In this document: positions 21,633 to 32,869 of the stretch, in pieces
Position numbering within the stretch: the first letter of the stretch is position 1
How the letters are laid out: every line of letters starts with the position of its first letter
NCBI RefSeq assembly: GCF_026210795.1
Contig: NC_089451.1
Span: 604,001 to 668,000, forward strand
Direction: 5' to 3'
Length of the DNA: 64,000 bases
From: Rhizophagus irregularis
Lineage: Eukaryota; Glomeromycota; Glomeromycetes; Glomerales; Glomeraceae
Position numbers and translations under genes: made by a program
The notes under the pieces: model-generated
Seen by the model: the letters and a program-made list of their open reading frames with translations, nothing else
The model's database searches: none
Told to the model about the DNA's origin: nothing

Positions 21633-23585
21633 ATTTATTTATTTATTTATTTATTTTATATGAAGCCGGCGGAGGATATTCAAATGAGCATGATTCCTAA
21701 GTAATAAAACCTAAGTAATACAACCCAACATATGCCTACCATCGATTTCCAGAGGAGCTGGAAGCCAACCCGAACTACTTGAAAATAAAAGACCTGCACT
21801 ACTACCACGTCCGATAAAAGTCCAGGCGAACACACTGGGTAAAAAAAGGAGAGGGAAAAAAGTGGAGAGGACAAGTCCCTTTCCAAGAAATTGTGGTGCA
21901 TACACATAAACCTATTCTATCCTAAAAAATAATACAATTCTGAAATTCGTAAAACCGCTAATTAAAGCGTAGGCTAAACTAGTTTCTGTAATAAAGTTAA
22001 AATTTCTGCTAAAACCACCTTGTTATCTTTATTACCACCCTTTTTCTTCGAGGTATTCTTTGCCTTCTTCTGATTCTTCGGGTGTTTCTCCTCCTGGTTA
22101 TTATTTTTCAGGACTTTCTTCGAGGATGTAGGTTTATCCTTCTTCTTAGGCTGATTACTTACCGAATTTTTGTCAGACTTACCTGATTTCTTCGTATTCG
22201 GAGTATTTTTAGCCTTCGGTTTGTTTTGTGCTTTCTTCAAGTTAGGAATGGAGTGTTGACACCATTTCAACTCCTTACCATCAGGTACGAAAAACTGTGG
22301 CGTATCTAAGGCCCTTAGTGTGGTCTCCCAATTCTCGAAAAAGGCCACAAGTTTCCTCCTTCCTTTGCTTGTTTGTATGATTTTAAATGAGCTAGCACCG
22401 CACTTCATTAAAAATTCACATGGTTTACGGTCCATCCACAAGGTAGCCATCGTCATATCTTCCGGAATGTCATGAATAACGGCTTGGAACTTTTCACGTT
22501 GTTTTCTTTCTCGTAAAGTCCAACTCGCAGGGAACCATCTAACGGGTATACCTCCCAGGTCTGTCGTCCAATATTTATTAAACTGGGGAAGGGCAAATGA
22601 GGAAAGAGCTATTTTGACTCGAAGAGTCTGATACTTATGTTGCTGTTTAACGGAACATTTAATAGCGTTCCCCCAAAATTTTAACTCTGCTATTATTTTC
22701 TGCAGGTTCCAGGTATACGGGATATCGTAAACTATGATGTCTCGGATTCGCTCTTGCTCCTCTCCGACAGCTTCGTATCCAGTCAGTATCTGTGTTGCCT
22801 CCGGTTCGGATGATTTCTTTCCCTTTTGGGAATTTTGGGCTGATGTTTTCACATCAGGTTTTGCCTTTGTTGATTGGTTCGCGACTTGTTTATCATCTGT
22901 AACACGCGCCTTTTGTTTATCTTTCTTCCGGGAATTTTCAGGTATCACAGTTTGATCAACAGGGGTCATTACTATATCAGGCATTGATGGAAGCTTGATA
23001 GGTACTGGATTTGGTGGTTTTTGGAATCCTTGGCGTATTAGATCATCTACATCTTGCTCAAGAAAAGGTGACGCATCCATTAGGTAATCATCAGTATCCT
23101 GAGAATTATCGTCATCGTCATCATCATCACCGCCCATATCGCCAAAATTGCAAAAGAATTGGGTAGAAAAATTATCCCAAGACCTGGACGCAGCATATAG
23201 CGCTATAGAAAATATTAGCGAAAGGGTAGTGGGTTGTATATTCGTAGCTTGAGCTTGTGAAGTGAAGTTCGCAGGGTTGGCTGTTTCGCCAAACCGCTCT
23301 ATCAGTATCTGGGCTTTATCCTTAGGTACTGAAGGGTTTTTTTCAAATAAGTCCTTAAGAAAACCGTCTGTAACAAAAGAACTTAAGTTGTGTGTAAAAG
23401 TTTGAAAATAAATTTCGTTAAACTTAGAAACGAAGTCTAAAGCTTCTTCGTTTGGTGTTCGGCTCTTATCCATAGACATTTTTATATTTATGTAATAAAA
23501 TTTAATAAAGGGAATATTTTTTTTAAAAAAAAATTATTACGCAGAAATTTTCGTAAAAAATGTATTCGGGAAAGAGTCCTTATAG
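21633..23585 (-). mobile_element. ORF1-only retroelement, copy B
   Basis: The 14-bp duplication AATATGTGAATTCT lies at 21619-21632 and 23586-23599. On the minus strand the element begins CTATAAGGA, then the family leader CTCTTTCCCGAATACATTTT. It has a 5' UTR ending TTACATAAATATAAAAATG, one 501-codon gene, about 300 bp of 3' UTR and an (AAAT)n tail. It lacks any reverse transcriptase or endonuclease. It sits inside the coiled-coil family gene. Confidence 0.9.
21974..23479 (-). CDS. ORF1-like protein of retroelement copy B (501 aa, intact)
   Basis: The start is the ATG following the conserved 5' UTR. Residues 1-112 are helical and hydrophobic. Residues 117-124 are an Asp run. A basic, low-complexity linker spans about 180-230. 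Residues 246-300 (RDIIVYDIPYTWNLQKIIAE onward) and 331-392 (FQAVIHDIPEDMTMATLW, then FKIIQTSKGRRKLVAFF) each look like an RRM-type beta-alpha-beta unit. A Lys/Asn/Ser-rich tail (410-487) ends in the conserved LAEILTLLQKLV. RRM-like units plus a basic tail are expected of a nucleic-acid-binding ORF1 chaperone of non-LTR elements. The RRM call is inference from the beta-strand pattern, not from canonical RNP residues. The protein is nearly identical to copies D and E. Confidence 0.75.
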   Translation of the reverse strand: MSMDKSRTPNEEALDFVSKFNEIYFQTFTHNLSSFVTDGFLKDLFEKNPSVPKDKAQILIERFGETANPANFTSQAQATNIQPTTLSLIFSIALYAASRSWDNFSTQFFCNFGDMGGDDDDDDDNSQDTDDYLMDASPFLEQDVDDLIRQGFQKPPNPVPIKLPSMPDIVMTPVDQTVIPENSRKKDKQKARVTDDKQVANQSTKAKPDVKTSAQNSQKGKKSSEPEATQILTGYEAVGEEQERIRDIIVYDIPYTWNLQKIIAELKFWGNAIKCSVKQQHKYQTLRVKIALSSFALPQFNKYWTTDLGGIPVRWFPASWTLRERKQREKFQAVIHDIPEDMTMATLWMDRKPCEFLMKCGASSFKIIQTSKGRRKLVAFFENWETTLRALDTPQFFVPDGKELKWCQHSIPNLKKAQNKPKAKNTPNTKKSGKSDKNSVSNQPKKKDKPTSSKKVLKNNNQEEKHPKNQKKAKNTSKKKGGNKDNKVVLAEILTLLQKLV

Positions 23586-23694
23586 AATATGTGAATTCTC
23601 ACACAATGAAACCGGGAAGATTCTTCACGATCAGAGTCATGTGACTTTGAAAACCGTTTCTCAGGAGAATGATCAAATTAAGGCTGAGATAAAT

Positions 23695-25554
23695 TTATTT
23701 ATTTTATTTATTTTAAGGCGAGCCAGGAGGATAACATTGATAATTTAGAGCTAGTAAAAAACTATGTAAAACACAATGATAAACTTCGTCCACTAAAAAG
23801 CAAACCCTGACTAGGATTTTTGTAAAAAACTAGCCACTCTAAAACACAACCATTAATAGAGTAGATAAAAACAGGAAAAAAGGATGAGAACATCCTAACG
23901 CTAAGGTAACTCAGCCCTAAAATGCTAAGATTCTAATAAGAAAAAAAGAAACAACTATACTAGTCTACGTAAAAGGGATAAAATCTCTGCTAAAACTACT
24001 TGGTTACCCTTATCACGGTCTTTGCTCTTTGAGGTTTTCTTTGCCTTCTTCTGAGCGCGGGGATCCTTCAACTGGTTTTCATTCTTCTTATTTGAGGTCG
24101 AGGACGATACTTGATCCTTCTTCTTAGACTTATTACTGACCGGAACTTTACCTGCTTTACCAGATGTCTTCGTGTCCAGGGTCTTTTTAGTCTTCAGTTT
24201 ACGTGCTTTCTTCAAGTTAGGAATAGAATGTTGACACCATTTCAACTCTTTGCCCGAGAGTAAAGAAACTGGTGGTGAATCTAAGGCCTTGAGCGTGGTC
24301 TCCCAATTCTCGAAATAACCTACCAGTTTTCTTTTTCCTTTACTTGTTTGAATAATTTTAAATGCACTGGCACCGCTATGCATTAAAAATTGGCTTGGTT
24401 TACGGTCCGTCCACAAGGTAGCCATCGTCATATCCTCCAGAATGTCATGAATGACGGCTTGGAACTTTTCACGTTGTTTTCTTTCTCGTAAAGTCCAACT
24501 TGCAGGGAACTATCTCACAGGTATACCTCCCAGGTCTGTCGTCCAATATTTGTTAAACTGGGGAAGGGAGAAGGAGGAAAGAGCTATCTTGACTCGGAGA
24601 GTCTGATACTTGTGTTGGCGTTTAACCGAACACTTGATAGTGTTTCCCCAAAATTTTAACTCTACTAGTATCTTCTGCAGGTCCCAGGTATATGGGATAT
24701 CGTAAACTATTATGTCTTGGATTCGCTCTTGCTCATCTCTGACAGCTTCGTATCCTGTCAGTATTTGAGTAACCTCATTATCGGATGATTTCTTATCCTT
24801 TTGGGAATTTTTTGCTGATGTTTTAGCATCAGGTTTTGCCGTTATTGATTGGTTCTTGACTTGTTTTTCAGCTGTAACACACGCTTTTTGTTTATCTTTC
24901 TTCTGGGAAGTTTCGGGTGTCACAGTTTGATCTGCAGGGGTCATTTCCACATCGGGCAGTATTGGAGGCGTTTCAAGTACTGGATTTGGTGTTTGTACTC
25001 CTAATTCGCTCAGCTGAGAGCCTAATTCAGCTGCATTCCATTCATCATCTTCTGACTCATCGAATAAATTAGGGTCAACTTCATCGCCCATATCGCCAAA
25101 TTCCATGTAGAAGTGAGTAGTAAAATTATCCCACGACCTGGACGCTGCGGAAAGGGCTATAGAAAAAATGAGCGAAAGGGTGGTTGGTTGTATATTCAGA
25201 GAACGGGCTTGTTCTATAAATTTCTGAGGGTTGGCTGACTCGCCAAACCTATCTATTAACATCTGGGCTTTATCCACAGGTGTAGTAGGCTTTTTTTCAT
25301 ATAGGTCTTTAAGGAAACCGTCCTGTATAAAGGTACCTAAGTGTTGTGATATTGTTTCAAAGAAAATATCTTGAAATTCAGAAACGAAGTCTATAGCTGC
25401 TCCGTTAGGTGTTCTACCCTTATCCATAGACATTTTTAAATATTTGTAATAAAATTTAATAAAGGAGATTATTTATTATTTTTTTTTAAAAAAAAATTAT
25501 TACGCAGAAATTTTTGTAAAAATGTATTCGGGAAAGAGTTTTTGCCTCCAGCAT
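23695..25554 (-). mobile_element. ORF1-only retroelement, copy C (second subfamily)
   Basis: The 17-bp duplication TTAAGGCTGAGATAAAT lies at 23678-23694 and 25555-25571. The minus-strand 5' end is TGCTGGAGGC, then AAAAACTCTTTCCCGAATAC. The 3' tail is AAATAAATAAAATAAATAAA. The 3' UTR (23695-23954) differs from that of copies B, D and E, and the protein is shorter, so this is a distinct subfamily. It sits 109 bp from copy B within the same host gene. Confidence 0.88.
23955..25433 (-). pseudogene. ORF1-like protein of copy C, one nonsense codon
   Basis: One continuous frame of 493 codons is broken only by TAG at 24510-24512. That codon replaces the Trp of IPVRWFPASW found in the other copies. 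Otherwise it keeps the order: helical N-domain (IFFETISQHLGTFIQDGFLK), an acidic patch, ILTGYEAVRDEQERIQDIIV, VYDIPYTWDLQKILVELKFW, FKIIQTSKGKRKLVGYFENW, a Lys-rich tail and LAEILSLLRRLV. The acidic region is less Asp-rich than in copies B, D and E. A single stop suggests recent inactivation. Confidence 0.8.
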
Positions 25555-25894
25555 TTAAGGCTGAGATAAATACATTAACAAATATATTATCTGCATCTCA
25601 ATCTAATTCAACCTGTGACTGGGCCTATTTTCGTAGCAAAACATTAGATCAAATATTCTAATTTATATAGAGAATGTAGTAGTGAACATTTCTAAACTAA
25701 CTGGATTACCAAGTGTTTTGACAGATAAAGCTGTGATAAGTATATCAGAAACATCTCAAGCCTCTGATTTCAAACTTTTCATTTTTGAAGCCAATGTAAA
25801 CAGTCAAATATCAAGCACGAGAAGATGATAAAATTCAATCACCAAATGTAATTGCCAAATATTAAGAACGAACAAATTAATTATGAATTGGCGT

Positions 25895-26400
25895 AGATGG
25901 ATAAATAATTAGCCGAAAAGGATAAACATTTAAGAAGAGCAATGATCTACATGATGTAATATTTATCAGATGATCAACAAAGAACCAATAGAATAATTAG
26001 AGTCGATCAATTGCGGCTTAGCAATCTTTAACAATAAGAACAATTAGAAAGAATAATTATAAGCCACAAAAGATAGATTATAAGCAAAACACATAAAGCG
26101 AATTAAAAGAACATATAAAATAATGTCAGAAAGATTAAAGAACATAAAATAATATAAAAGATAATATAAAAAGATAGCATATTAAAAGATAGCGTATTTA
26201 AAATATAGATAGCATATTAGAAAGATAGTTCAAAGATAATATGTAAAAAGAACATAAAAGATAGTATATAGATAGAATAGAAAGTAGTATAAAATTTGTA
26301 TAAATAGAGAGCGGAATTCAAAGTAATTCCATAGTTCTCATCCACAGAACTCAATAAAAATATAGGTTTCATTTAATTATTTGTTAATAAAGTTTAATGT
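25895..26400 (+). mobile_element. Probable solo LTR or LTR fragment
   Basis: It shares order and sequence with 39665-40139 on the opposite strand: GATAAATAATTAGC, ATGATCTACATGATGTAATA, then AAAGATAGCATATT-type subrepeats, a TATA-box-like GTATAAATAGAGAGC (about 26299) and an AATAAAAATA polyadenylation-like site (about 26350). This U3-R-U5-like layout suggests an LTR. Exact ends and flanking duplications were not resolved. Confidence 0.5.
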
Positions 26401-27257
26401 TAATTAAAGGTAATAGGTTCGCCCTAAACTTTAATTAATGTTTGCTTAATTAATTTAATTGAATAAAATGAAAATTTTAAGATGAATTAAATATACATTT
26501 TTGAAAAGTAATAATTCGTAGCGAGAGCTATCGAAGTTTGGAATTAAAGGTAAAAGTGGATATAATCTGGGGAAAATTTAGAGAAGTTAAATTTTATTTT
26601 ATATCGTTCAACGTTTTATATTACTAACGCTATTTATGTTGTGAACCAAGAATGTTGTTGTTATATGTTGTTGTGTGTTGTTCGTTGATTATGTTGTTTG
26701 CTAATTATGCCATTGATTATTTGCTTGTTCGTTTATTTGTTCGTTTGTTCGATTATTCGTTCGTTCGACCATGAGAATGCCCATTTGATGTGGCAACTCT
26801 GTAGATTGATGACAGAGGGAATTGGGGGATCTCACCAGGCTCGATCCAGAATTAATTATCAAATCGCTTTACATACTTGAAATTCCAAAATAGCTATAGG
26901 GGGATTGATAATTATAATTTGCTATGGAGCTCTTCTATTTGTGATGAAAAACATGGGAATTATGGATTACATGGCTTATGGTACTGCGAAAATGGGAATC
27001 AGCTCCCTTATAATCCTGAATTAGTGAAGTTGTATTCTCAATATAAGTTGGAATATTGTCTTACCTGCAACACTTCAAGCAATAAACTCAACTTCGCAAT
27101 TGTAACAAAGCTTGGTCTTGTGGTCTGATCACCTGAAATGCACAGTAGTCGATATTGAGAAATTCTTGCTGAAAAATAGGGCTGTGTGACATAAGTTTGG
27201 CATATATATTCACATTATTTCCAAAAAAAAATTTTTCCTTTCCTAAGGTAAACAGCA
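26401..27257. other. Unassigned region with a short open frame at 26877-27128
   Basis: An 83-codon plus-strand frame contains NYGLHGLWYCENGNQLPYNP and EYCLTCNTSSNKLNFAIVTK, which look protein-like (paired Cys) but match nothing I can name. TTGTT/GTTCG-rich simple sequence precedes it at 26640-26770. Confidence 0.35.
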
Positions 27258-27273
27258 ACCTGTAAATACGAAT

Positions 27274-29219
27274 TTTATTTATTTATTTATTTATTTATTT
27301 TATGTGAAGCCGGCAGGGGATATAAACGTGAGCATGATTCCGAAGTAATACAACCCAACTAAATCCTACCATCGATTTCCAGAGGAGCTGGAAGCCAACC
27401 CGAACTACTTGAAAATAAAAGACCTGCATTACTACCACGTCTGATAAAAGTCCAGGCGAACACACTGGGTAAAAAAAAGGAGAGGGAAAAAAGTGGAGAG
27501 GACAAGTCCCCTTTCCAAGAAATTATGGTGCAAACACATAAACCTATTCTATCCTAAAAAATAATACAATTCTGAAATTCGTGAAACTGCTAATTAAAGC
27601 GTAGGCTAAACTAGTTTCTGTAATAAAGTTAAAATTTCTGCTAAAACCACCTTGTTATCTTTATTACCATCCTTTTTCTTCGAGGACTTCTTTGCCTTCT
27701 TCTGAGTATTCGGGTGTTTCTCCTCCTGGTCATTATTTTTCAGGATTTTCTTCGAGGATGTAGGTTTATCCTTCTTCTTAGGCTGATTACTTTCCAAATT
27801 CTTATCAGACTTACCTGATTTTTTCGGGTTCGGTGTATTTTTAGCCTTCGGTTTGTTTTGTGCTTTCTTCAAGGTAGGAATGGAGTGTCGACACCATTTC
27901 AACTCCTTACCATCAGGTACGAAAAACTGTGGCGTATCTAAGGCCCTTAGTGTGGTCTCCCAATTCTCGAAATAGGCCACAAGTTTCCTCCTTCCTTTGC
28001 TTGTTTGAATAACTTTAAATGAGCTAGCACCGCACTTCATTAAAAATTCACATGGTTTACGGTCCATCCACAAGGTAGCCATCGTCATATCCTCCGGAAT
28101 GTCATGAATAACAGCTTGGAACTTTTCACGTTGCTTTCTTTCTCGTAAAGTCCAACTTGCAGGGAACCATCTAACGGGTATACCTCCCAGGTCTGTCGTC
28201 CAATATTTATTAAACTGGGGAAGGGCAAATGAGGAAAGTGCTATTTTGACTCAGAGAGTCTGATACTTATGTTGCCGTTTAACGGAACATTTAATAGCGT
28301 TCCCCCAAAATTTTAACTCTGCTATTATTTTCTGCAGGTTCCAGGTATATGGGATATCGTAAACTATTATGTCTCGGATTCGTTCTTGCTCCTCTCTGAC
28401 AGCTTCGTATCCTGTCAGTATCTGCGTAGCCTCCGGTTTGGATGATTTCTTTCCCTTTTTGGAATTTTTGGCTGATGTTTTCACATCAGGTTTTGCCTTT
28501 GTTGATTGGTTCGCGACTTGTTTATCATCTGTAACACGCGCCTTTTGTTTATCTTTCTTCCGGGAGTTTTCGGGTATTACAGTTTGATCAACAGGGGGCA
28601 TTACTATATCAGGCATTGATGGAAGCTTGATAGGTACTGGATTTGGTGGCATTTGAAATCCTTGGCGTAAAAGTTCATCTACATCGGGCTCAAGCGGATA
28701 TGACTCATCCATCAGATAATCATCAGTATTCTGAGATCCATCATCATCGTCATCATCATCATCACCCGTATCGCCAAAATTGCAATAGAATTGGGTAGAA
28801 AAATTATCCCAAGACTTGGACGCAGCATATAGCGCTATAGAAAATATTAGCGAAAGGGTGGTGGGTTGTATATTCGTAGCTTGAGCTTGTGAAGTGAAGT
28901 TCGCAGGGTTGGCTGTATCGCCAAACTTCTGTATCAGTAACTGGGCTTTATCCTTAGGTACTGAGGGGTTTTTTTCAAATAAGTCCTTGAGAAAACCGTC
29001 TGTAACAAAAGAACTTAAGTGGTATGTAAAAGTTTGAAAATAAATTTCGTTAAACTTAGAAACGAAGTCTAAAGCTTCTTCGTTTGGTGTTCGGCTCTTA
29101 TCTATAGACATTTTTTATATTTATGTAATAAAATTTAATAAAGGGAATTATTTTTTAAAAAAAATTATTACGCAGAAATTTTCGTAAAAAATGTATTCGG
29201 GAAAGAGTTTTTTTTTTTT
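27274..29219 (-). mobile_element. ORF1-only retroelement, copy D
   Basis: The 16-bp duplication ACCTGTAAATACGAAT lies at 27258-27273 and 29220-29235. The minus-strand 5' end is an A12 run directly followed by CTCTTTCCCGAATAC. The 3' end is an (AAAT)n tail. It is nearly identical to copies B and E throughout, including both UTRs. Confidence 0.92.
27606..29111 (-). pseudogene. ORF1-like protein of copy D, one nonsense codon
   Basis: A 502-codon frame (stop included), the same length as intact copies B and E. One in-frame TGA at 28251-28253 replaces the Arg in KYQTLRVKIALSS. The N-domain, Asp run, two RRM-like units and Lys-rich tail are all preserved. Since the flanking duplication is perfect, the stop is probably a recent mutation after insertion. 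Confidence 0.82.
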
Positions 29220-29586
29220 ACCTGTAAATACGAATATTGCAACTATGTAAATAAGCAAATATAATGGGCATACTCACTGCGTATCTTAGTGTGAGAAAGT
29301 TATAGGTTTACTTTTGGTTTAGGCTGAGCATTTGCTGGCATCTTCAGAGCTTTAAACTGTATCATAAGCAAAGTCACTAGTTTGTAATTTATCCAATGTA
29401 TTGCAAATAAAAAAAGCTTGCTTTGATTAATTCTTTGTAGAGTAGTAATGGACGAATTGATAAGGATTATTTATGCTGATAGTTTGATCGTACTCACACT
29501 AATACAGGATGAAATCTTAATTCGTGATCAGTAAGTTGGAGATTTTTTTGGTTTGCAACTATCTTTGCAGATCCTTAGCGTAATTG

Positions 29587-29648
29587 GTGTGCTCATTTAC
29601 ACTGTGCTCATTCACACTGTGCTCATTCACACTGTGCTCATTCACACT
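29587..29648. repeat. 15-bp tandem repeat, four copies
   Basis: ACTGTGCTCATTCAC is repeated about four times (the first has TTTAC instead of TTCAC). Confidence 0.8.
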
Positions 29649-30002
29649 AATTTCAGGCTATTATTTCACCTGCAGATCAAATAGAAATCAGATAGTAAGA
29701 GAGTAATACAAAAAAATATATTATCATTTTCAGAATAGCTACACCCCAATTTGTATTTATTTTTTTATTTCTGTATTAATGCTCCCTGATAGCTTTGTTA
29801 CTGCAGGAGATAACCTAACTATTTTAATAAAGTATTTTATGCATTAAGGCAAGGAAATAGTAGAAACTTTCTCGCTCCCTTGATCTTTGATCGGCGGGAT
29901 AAGAAAATTCATTTTTAGATAATATCTGTAAAAATATTACATATCTCTGACTTCTACTCTGAGAAAATTTATTTTTTTGAGGAGAGATCAAGAAATGAAA
30001 AT

Positions 30003-30420
30003 TAGTCTAATATAATCTGAATTCATCATATTTTGAGAGGTTTAATCCTTCCTTAGGATGAGCTAACGCATCTAGTAATGAATTGTGTTCATCTATTCCA
30101 AATTCTCTAGATCTAGAAAATGCGTCAAACAATCCATTTCTTTCATGCTCAGATAAATTAGGAAGACACCTAGTAAATAGTCTAAAAGAATATTATGATA
30201 ATAAGCTAATCGGACATGATCAACTATCTTCGTCAAAATGAGCTATATAATCCCACCCTGTATATGTTTTTCTAGGATCTCACCAATAATTGTCATCATC
30301 ACAGGATTTGTCATTCTCGTCATCCTTGTCATCTGCCCAAAATTTGTCATTTGTCACAAATTCTTCATCCAGATTATTACCGGCGCTAGGATCAGAATTG
30401 GTTAGTAAGTTTTGATTCAT
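30003..30420 (-). pseudogene. Short broken gene, unrecognised
   Basis: ATG at 30420 opens NQNLLTNSDPSAGNNLDEEF followed by an Asp-rich stretch. After a GGTGAGAT donor-like site or stop, protein-like sequence resumes as FTRCLPNLSEHERNGLFDAF and NSLLDALAHPKEGLNLSKYD. It could be a small spliced gene, but no acceptor was firmly placed. Function unknown. Confidence 0.3.
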
Positions 30421-31205
30421 AGCTGATGAAGATGTGCAAATATAATAGAATATGCTAACAATACTTATCTTTAATTTAGTGTTCTACAGCCTTTTCAATT
30501 GGAAGTAGTAACACAGATGAAATGAATCTCGATTACACTGTATATTATCAGCTAATCATGAAATAATAGAGCCAAAATAAGCAAATATAACGGACATATT
30601 TTGCTATGTACCCCAGCATAAAAAAAAGTGCCAGTGAAATAATAGAGACGAAACTTACTTAACAAAGCGCTAGGCAAGACATTACACAATTAAGGGTAGG
30701 TTTACTTGGTTTAGGCTGGACATTTGCAAGAAGGCTTTGTAACTAATACATAGTTTCTCTTTCAAGCTTCTCATTAGTGTCACAACCAATGAAACGGGTC
30801 CCTTTAGAACCAGCTTTATCTAATGTATTGCAAATAAAAAAACTTTGTTGATTAAAATTTTCTCATATAACTAATTGGATATTCAAAATTATACATTTAA
30901 TGCAGGATAATTTAGGCGATTCATGATCGATAAGTTGGATTGTCAACGAAGATCTAGGGACATTTATGTTTTGCAACCATCACGGCGGATCTTTAGTGTA
31001 TGGAAAACAAGATAGGTGCATTGCCTGCAAGATAGATATTTCAGTAATTTCGAACTTACTATATTTGTGGAACAAGATAGATGGATGTGAAACAAATGTT
31101 AACTTATCCTCAAAGATCTTTGATTATAGGGGATAAAAGTAATATAAGTAGGGGAAATTACTTCACACTTTGCACTTTATACTTCACTCTTTACAATTTA
31201 TCACT

Positions 31206-31600
31206 ATGGCTAGTGAACCTTTGGGCACCACTATATCCAATGAACCTTTGACCGGCACTTCTGAAATTCAAACAGATACTTCAGAGCCTTTCCAACTCGA
31301 AGTACTTGCATTAGCTGTTTTCAAATAGCATAAGGAAAAAGAATTACCAACCATGCACCGTGCAAATATTATTGCAATACTTCAAAGAAAAATTATTTTT
31401 GAAATTTTTTGCAGATATTAATAAATTATTAATTAATTATTAGAGAGCTTTTGAAAATAAAAAACCTGTTACGTAAGAGATCATGAATGAAATAACTGTA
31501 ACTGAAGTAAAAGAAGCCGAGGAAGAAAAAAAAAATAAGCAGGTAGTCAAAAAAGTCAAAAGGAAAAATTTTCAGAAGCAGGCAGAAGCGACAATTACGA
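31206..31600 (+). pseudogene. Small protein gene remnant
   Basis: ATG at 31206 gives a 40-codon frame (ASEPLGTTISNEPLTGTSEI, TSEPFQLEVLALAVFK), ended by TAG. The same frame continues as HKEKELPTMHRANIIAILQR, so the TAG may be a mutation. A Glu/Lys-rich segment follows further on (VKEAEEEKKNKQVVKKVK). It is located just after duplicated unit 2. Function unknown. Confidence 0.3.
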
Positions 31601-31883
31601 TAAATTTGTAAGTAAATCGTTTAGTTATTTATTATCAAAGTATTTTTGTTTTGAATTATTCTGCTTACTAGAACAAATATTTTCTTAGATGAACAACTTG
31701 GATTCTTAATTAGTAGCAATATTTACTTTAGTGAATTTTCAATGTTTCGTTCATGATATATTATTACTAAATTTTATATGCTTGAAAATTATTATCAGTT
31801 ACTTGAATTGGAAAATTCTACATGACTATAATTCATTATTACATGATTGTCTTCTATCAATGTGTCCTTCTTTTTATACAGTG

Positions 31884-32594
31884 CAGAACCTCTATAATAG
31901 GAACTTAAAAAAATTTAAATAAAATTTGATTTTATAATTGAATTTTGATTTTATAAAAAAAATTAAAATCTATTTGTTAAAAGAAATTAATTTATAAAAT
32001 AAAAAAAAGTCTTGATTTTTTAGATTATGTAAGCATTATGTGATATATATATATTAACCAATTAGAAATTAGGACTTTATAAATTATATAATTATTTATT
32101 ATATTTATTATAAACTGATAAATCAGGTACATGATGATTAAATTTATATAAAATTACTTTGTTTTTGAATTCTTCTGTTTATAAATTTATCATCTGAATT
32201 GCCTTCTAAATATTCACTTAATAGTATATAATCATTATTTATAATATTAAATTGACCTATATTTAAACAATTTTATTCATTAAATTTTTTTTTTTGCAGT
32301 TTTAGAACTTTTTTTTTTCTTGATATATTGAAAAAAATTTTGATGATGTAAAATTTAGACTAGTCTCAATTTTAACTAAATTTGATTATTATATTTAAAT
32401 TACAGATTTTTAAACAGCTAAAACTTAACTAAAATTTAATTTAGAAAAAAAATAACTGATAATTTTTAAAGCTAATGATCATATCTATAAAAATTATCAG
32501 TTAAATTTTTACTTTAATATAAAAAAATTTTTTTTTAGAAATTTATAATCAATTAATTGTTACTATACATAAATAATTAAGTATAGAGGTTCTG
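31884..32594. mobile_element. Possible MITE with CAGAACCTCTATA ends
   Basis: CAGAACCTCTATA at 31884-31896 and its reverse complement TATAGAGGTTCTG at 32582-32594 bound 711 bp of very AT-rich DNA. No convincing target duplication was found. Confidence 0.45.
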
Positions 32595-32869
32595 TACCAT
32601 GTAGTTTGTAATAACATTTTGAACATGCCATAAAATATGTAAATCAATCAACTATACCTAAAATTTTTCTTGTTATATATAAAAAATTCAGGAAAGTTTC
32701 ATGGTTAATATTTTCACATTCTTTTAATAATATTTTAATGAACTTTATCAAAACTTCAGTTATAGTATCTGGATTTTGGAATATTGTAATTCAATTTGAA
32801 TTTCATTATCCACACTAAAATCCATATAAATAACTAATTTTGTTTTGGTAATTGTTCTAACTGAAAGTA

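Larger units (their letters stand above)
20498..25680 (+). pseudogene. Coiled-coil multicopy family gene split by two retroelements
   Basis: ATG at 20498 begins with SIDSLRELNAKLLAEIAELR, a heptad-rich coiled coil. After a TAA this continues, frameshifted, as KVEAENVGLKQIIEENARRN and RVRELEARLALLEQ. The C-terminal domain (21300-21632) reads KAKKLGQEAILYWYYFIEKY, MVYQEIKQLLLEITDVNL and, after a shift, SQVSYSADAISSLNYQQIQN. Retroelement B interrupts it there. Gene sequence returns at 23586-23694 (TGKILHDQSHVTLKTVSQEN), stops at retroelement C, and resumes at 25555 (STCDWAYFRSKTLDQ, then frameshifted YSNLYRECSSEHF). The target duplications AATATGTGAATTCT and TTAAGGCTGAGATAAAT mark the two breaks. 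I associate the layout with an abundant Rhizophagus family of unknown function. Confidence 0.7.
29244..31020 (+). repeat. Diverged direct duplication (two units, about 1.33 kb apart)
   Basis: Unit 1 (29244-29580) and unit 2 (30580-31000) share landmarks in the same order: AAATAAGCAAATATAAYGG, GGTTTACTT..GGTTTAGGCT, AATGTATTGCAAATAAAAAA, GCAGGAT/ACAGGAT and GTTTTGCAACCATC-like TTTGCAACTATC followed by GCRGATC. This is an old tandem duplication of non-coding, probably upstream, sequence. Confidence 0.55.

Noticed and set aside
22734-22955. Plus-strand open frame opposite the copy B ORF1 gene (also 28369-28587 and, minus strand, 38359-38577)
   Set aside because: Antisense shadows recurring at the same place in each copy; the sense frame is the conserved protein.
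29587-29648. CRISPR-like array
   Set aside because: Four abutting 15-bp copies without spacers in a eukaryotic sequence; a simple tandem repeat.
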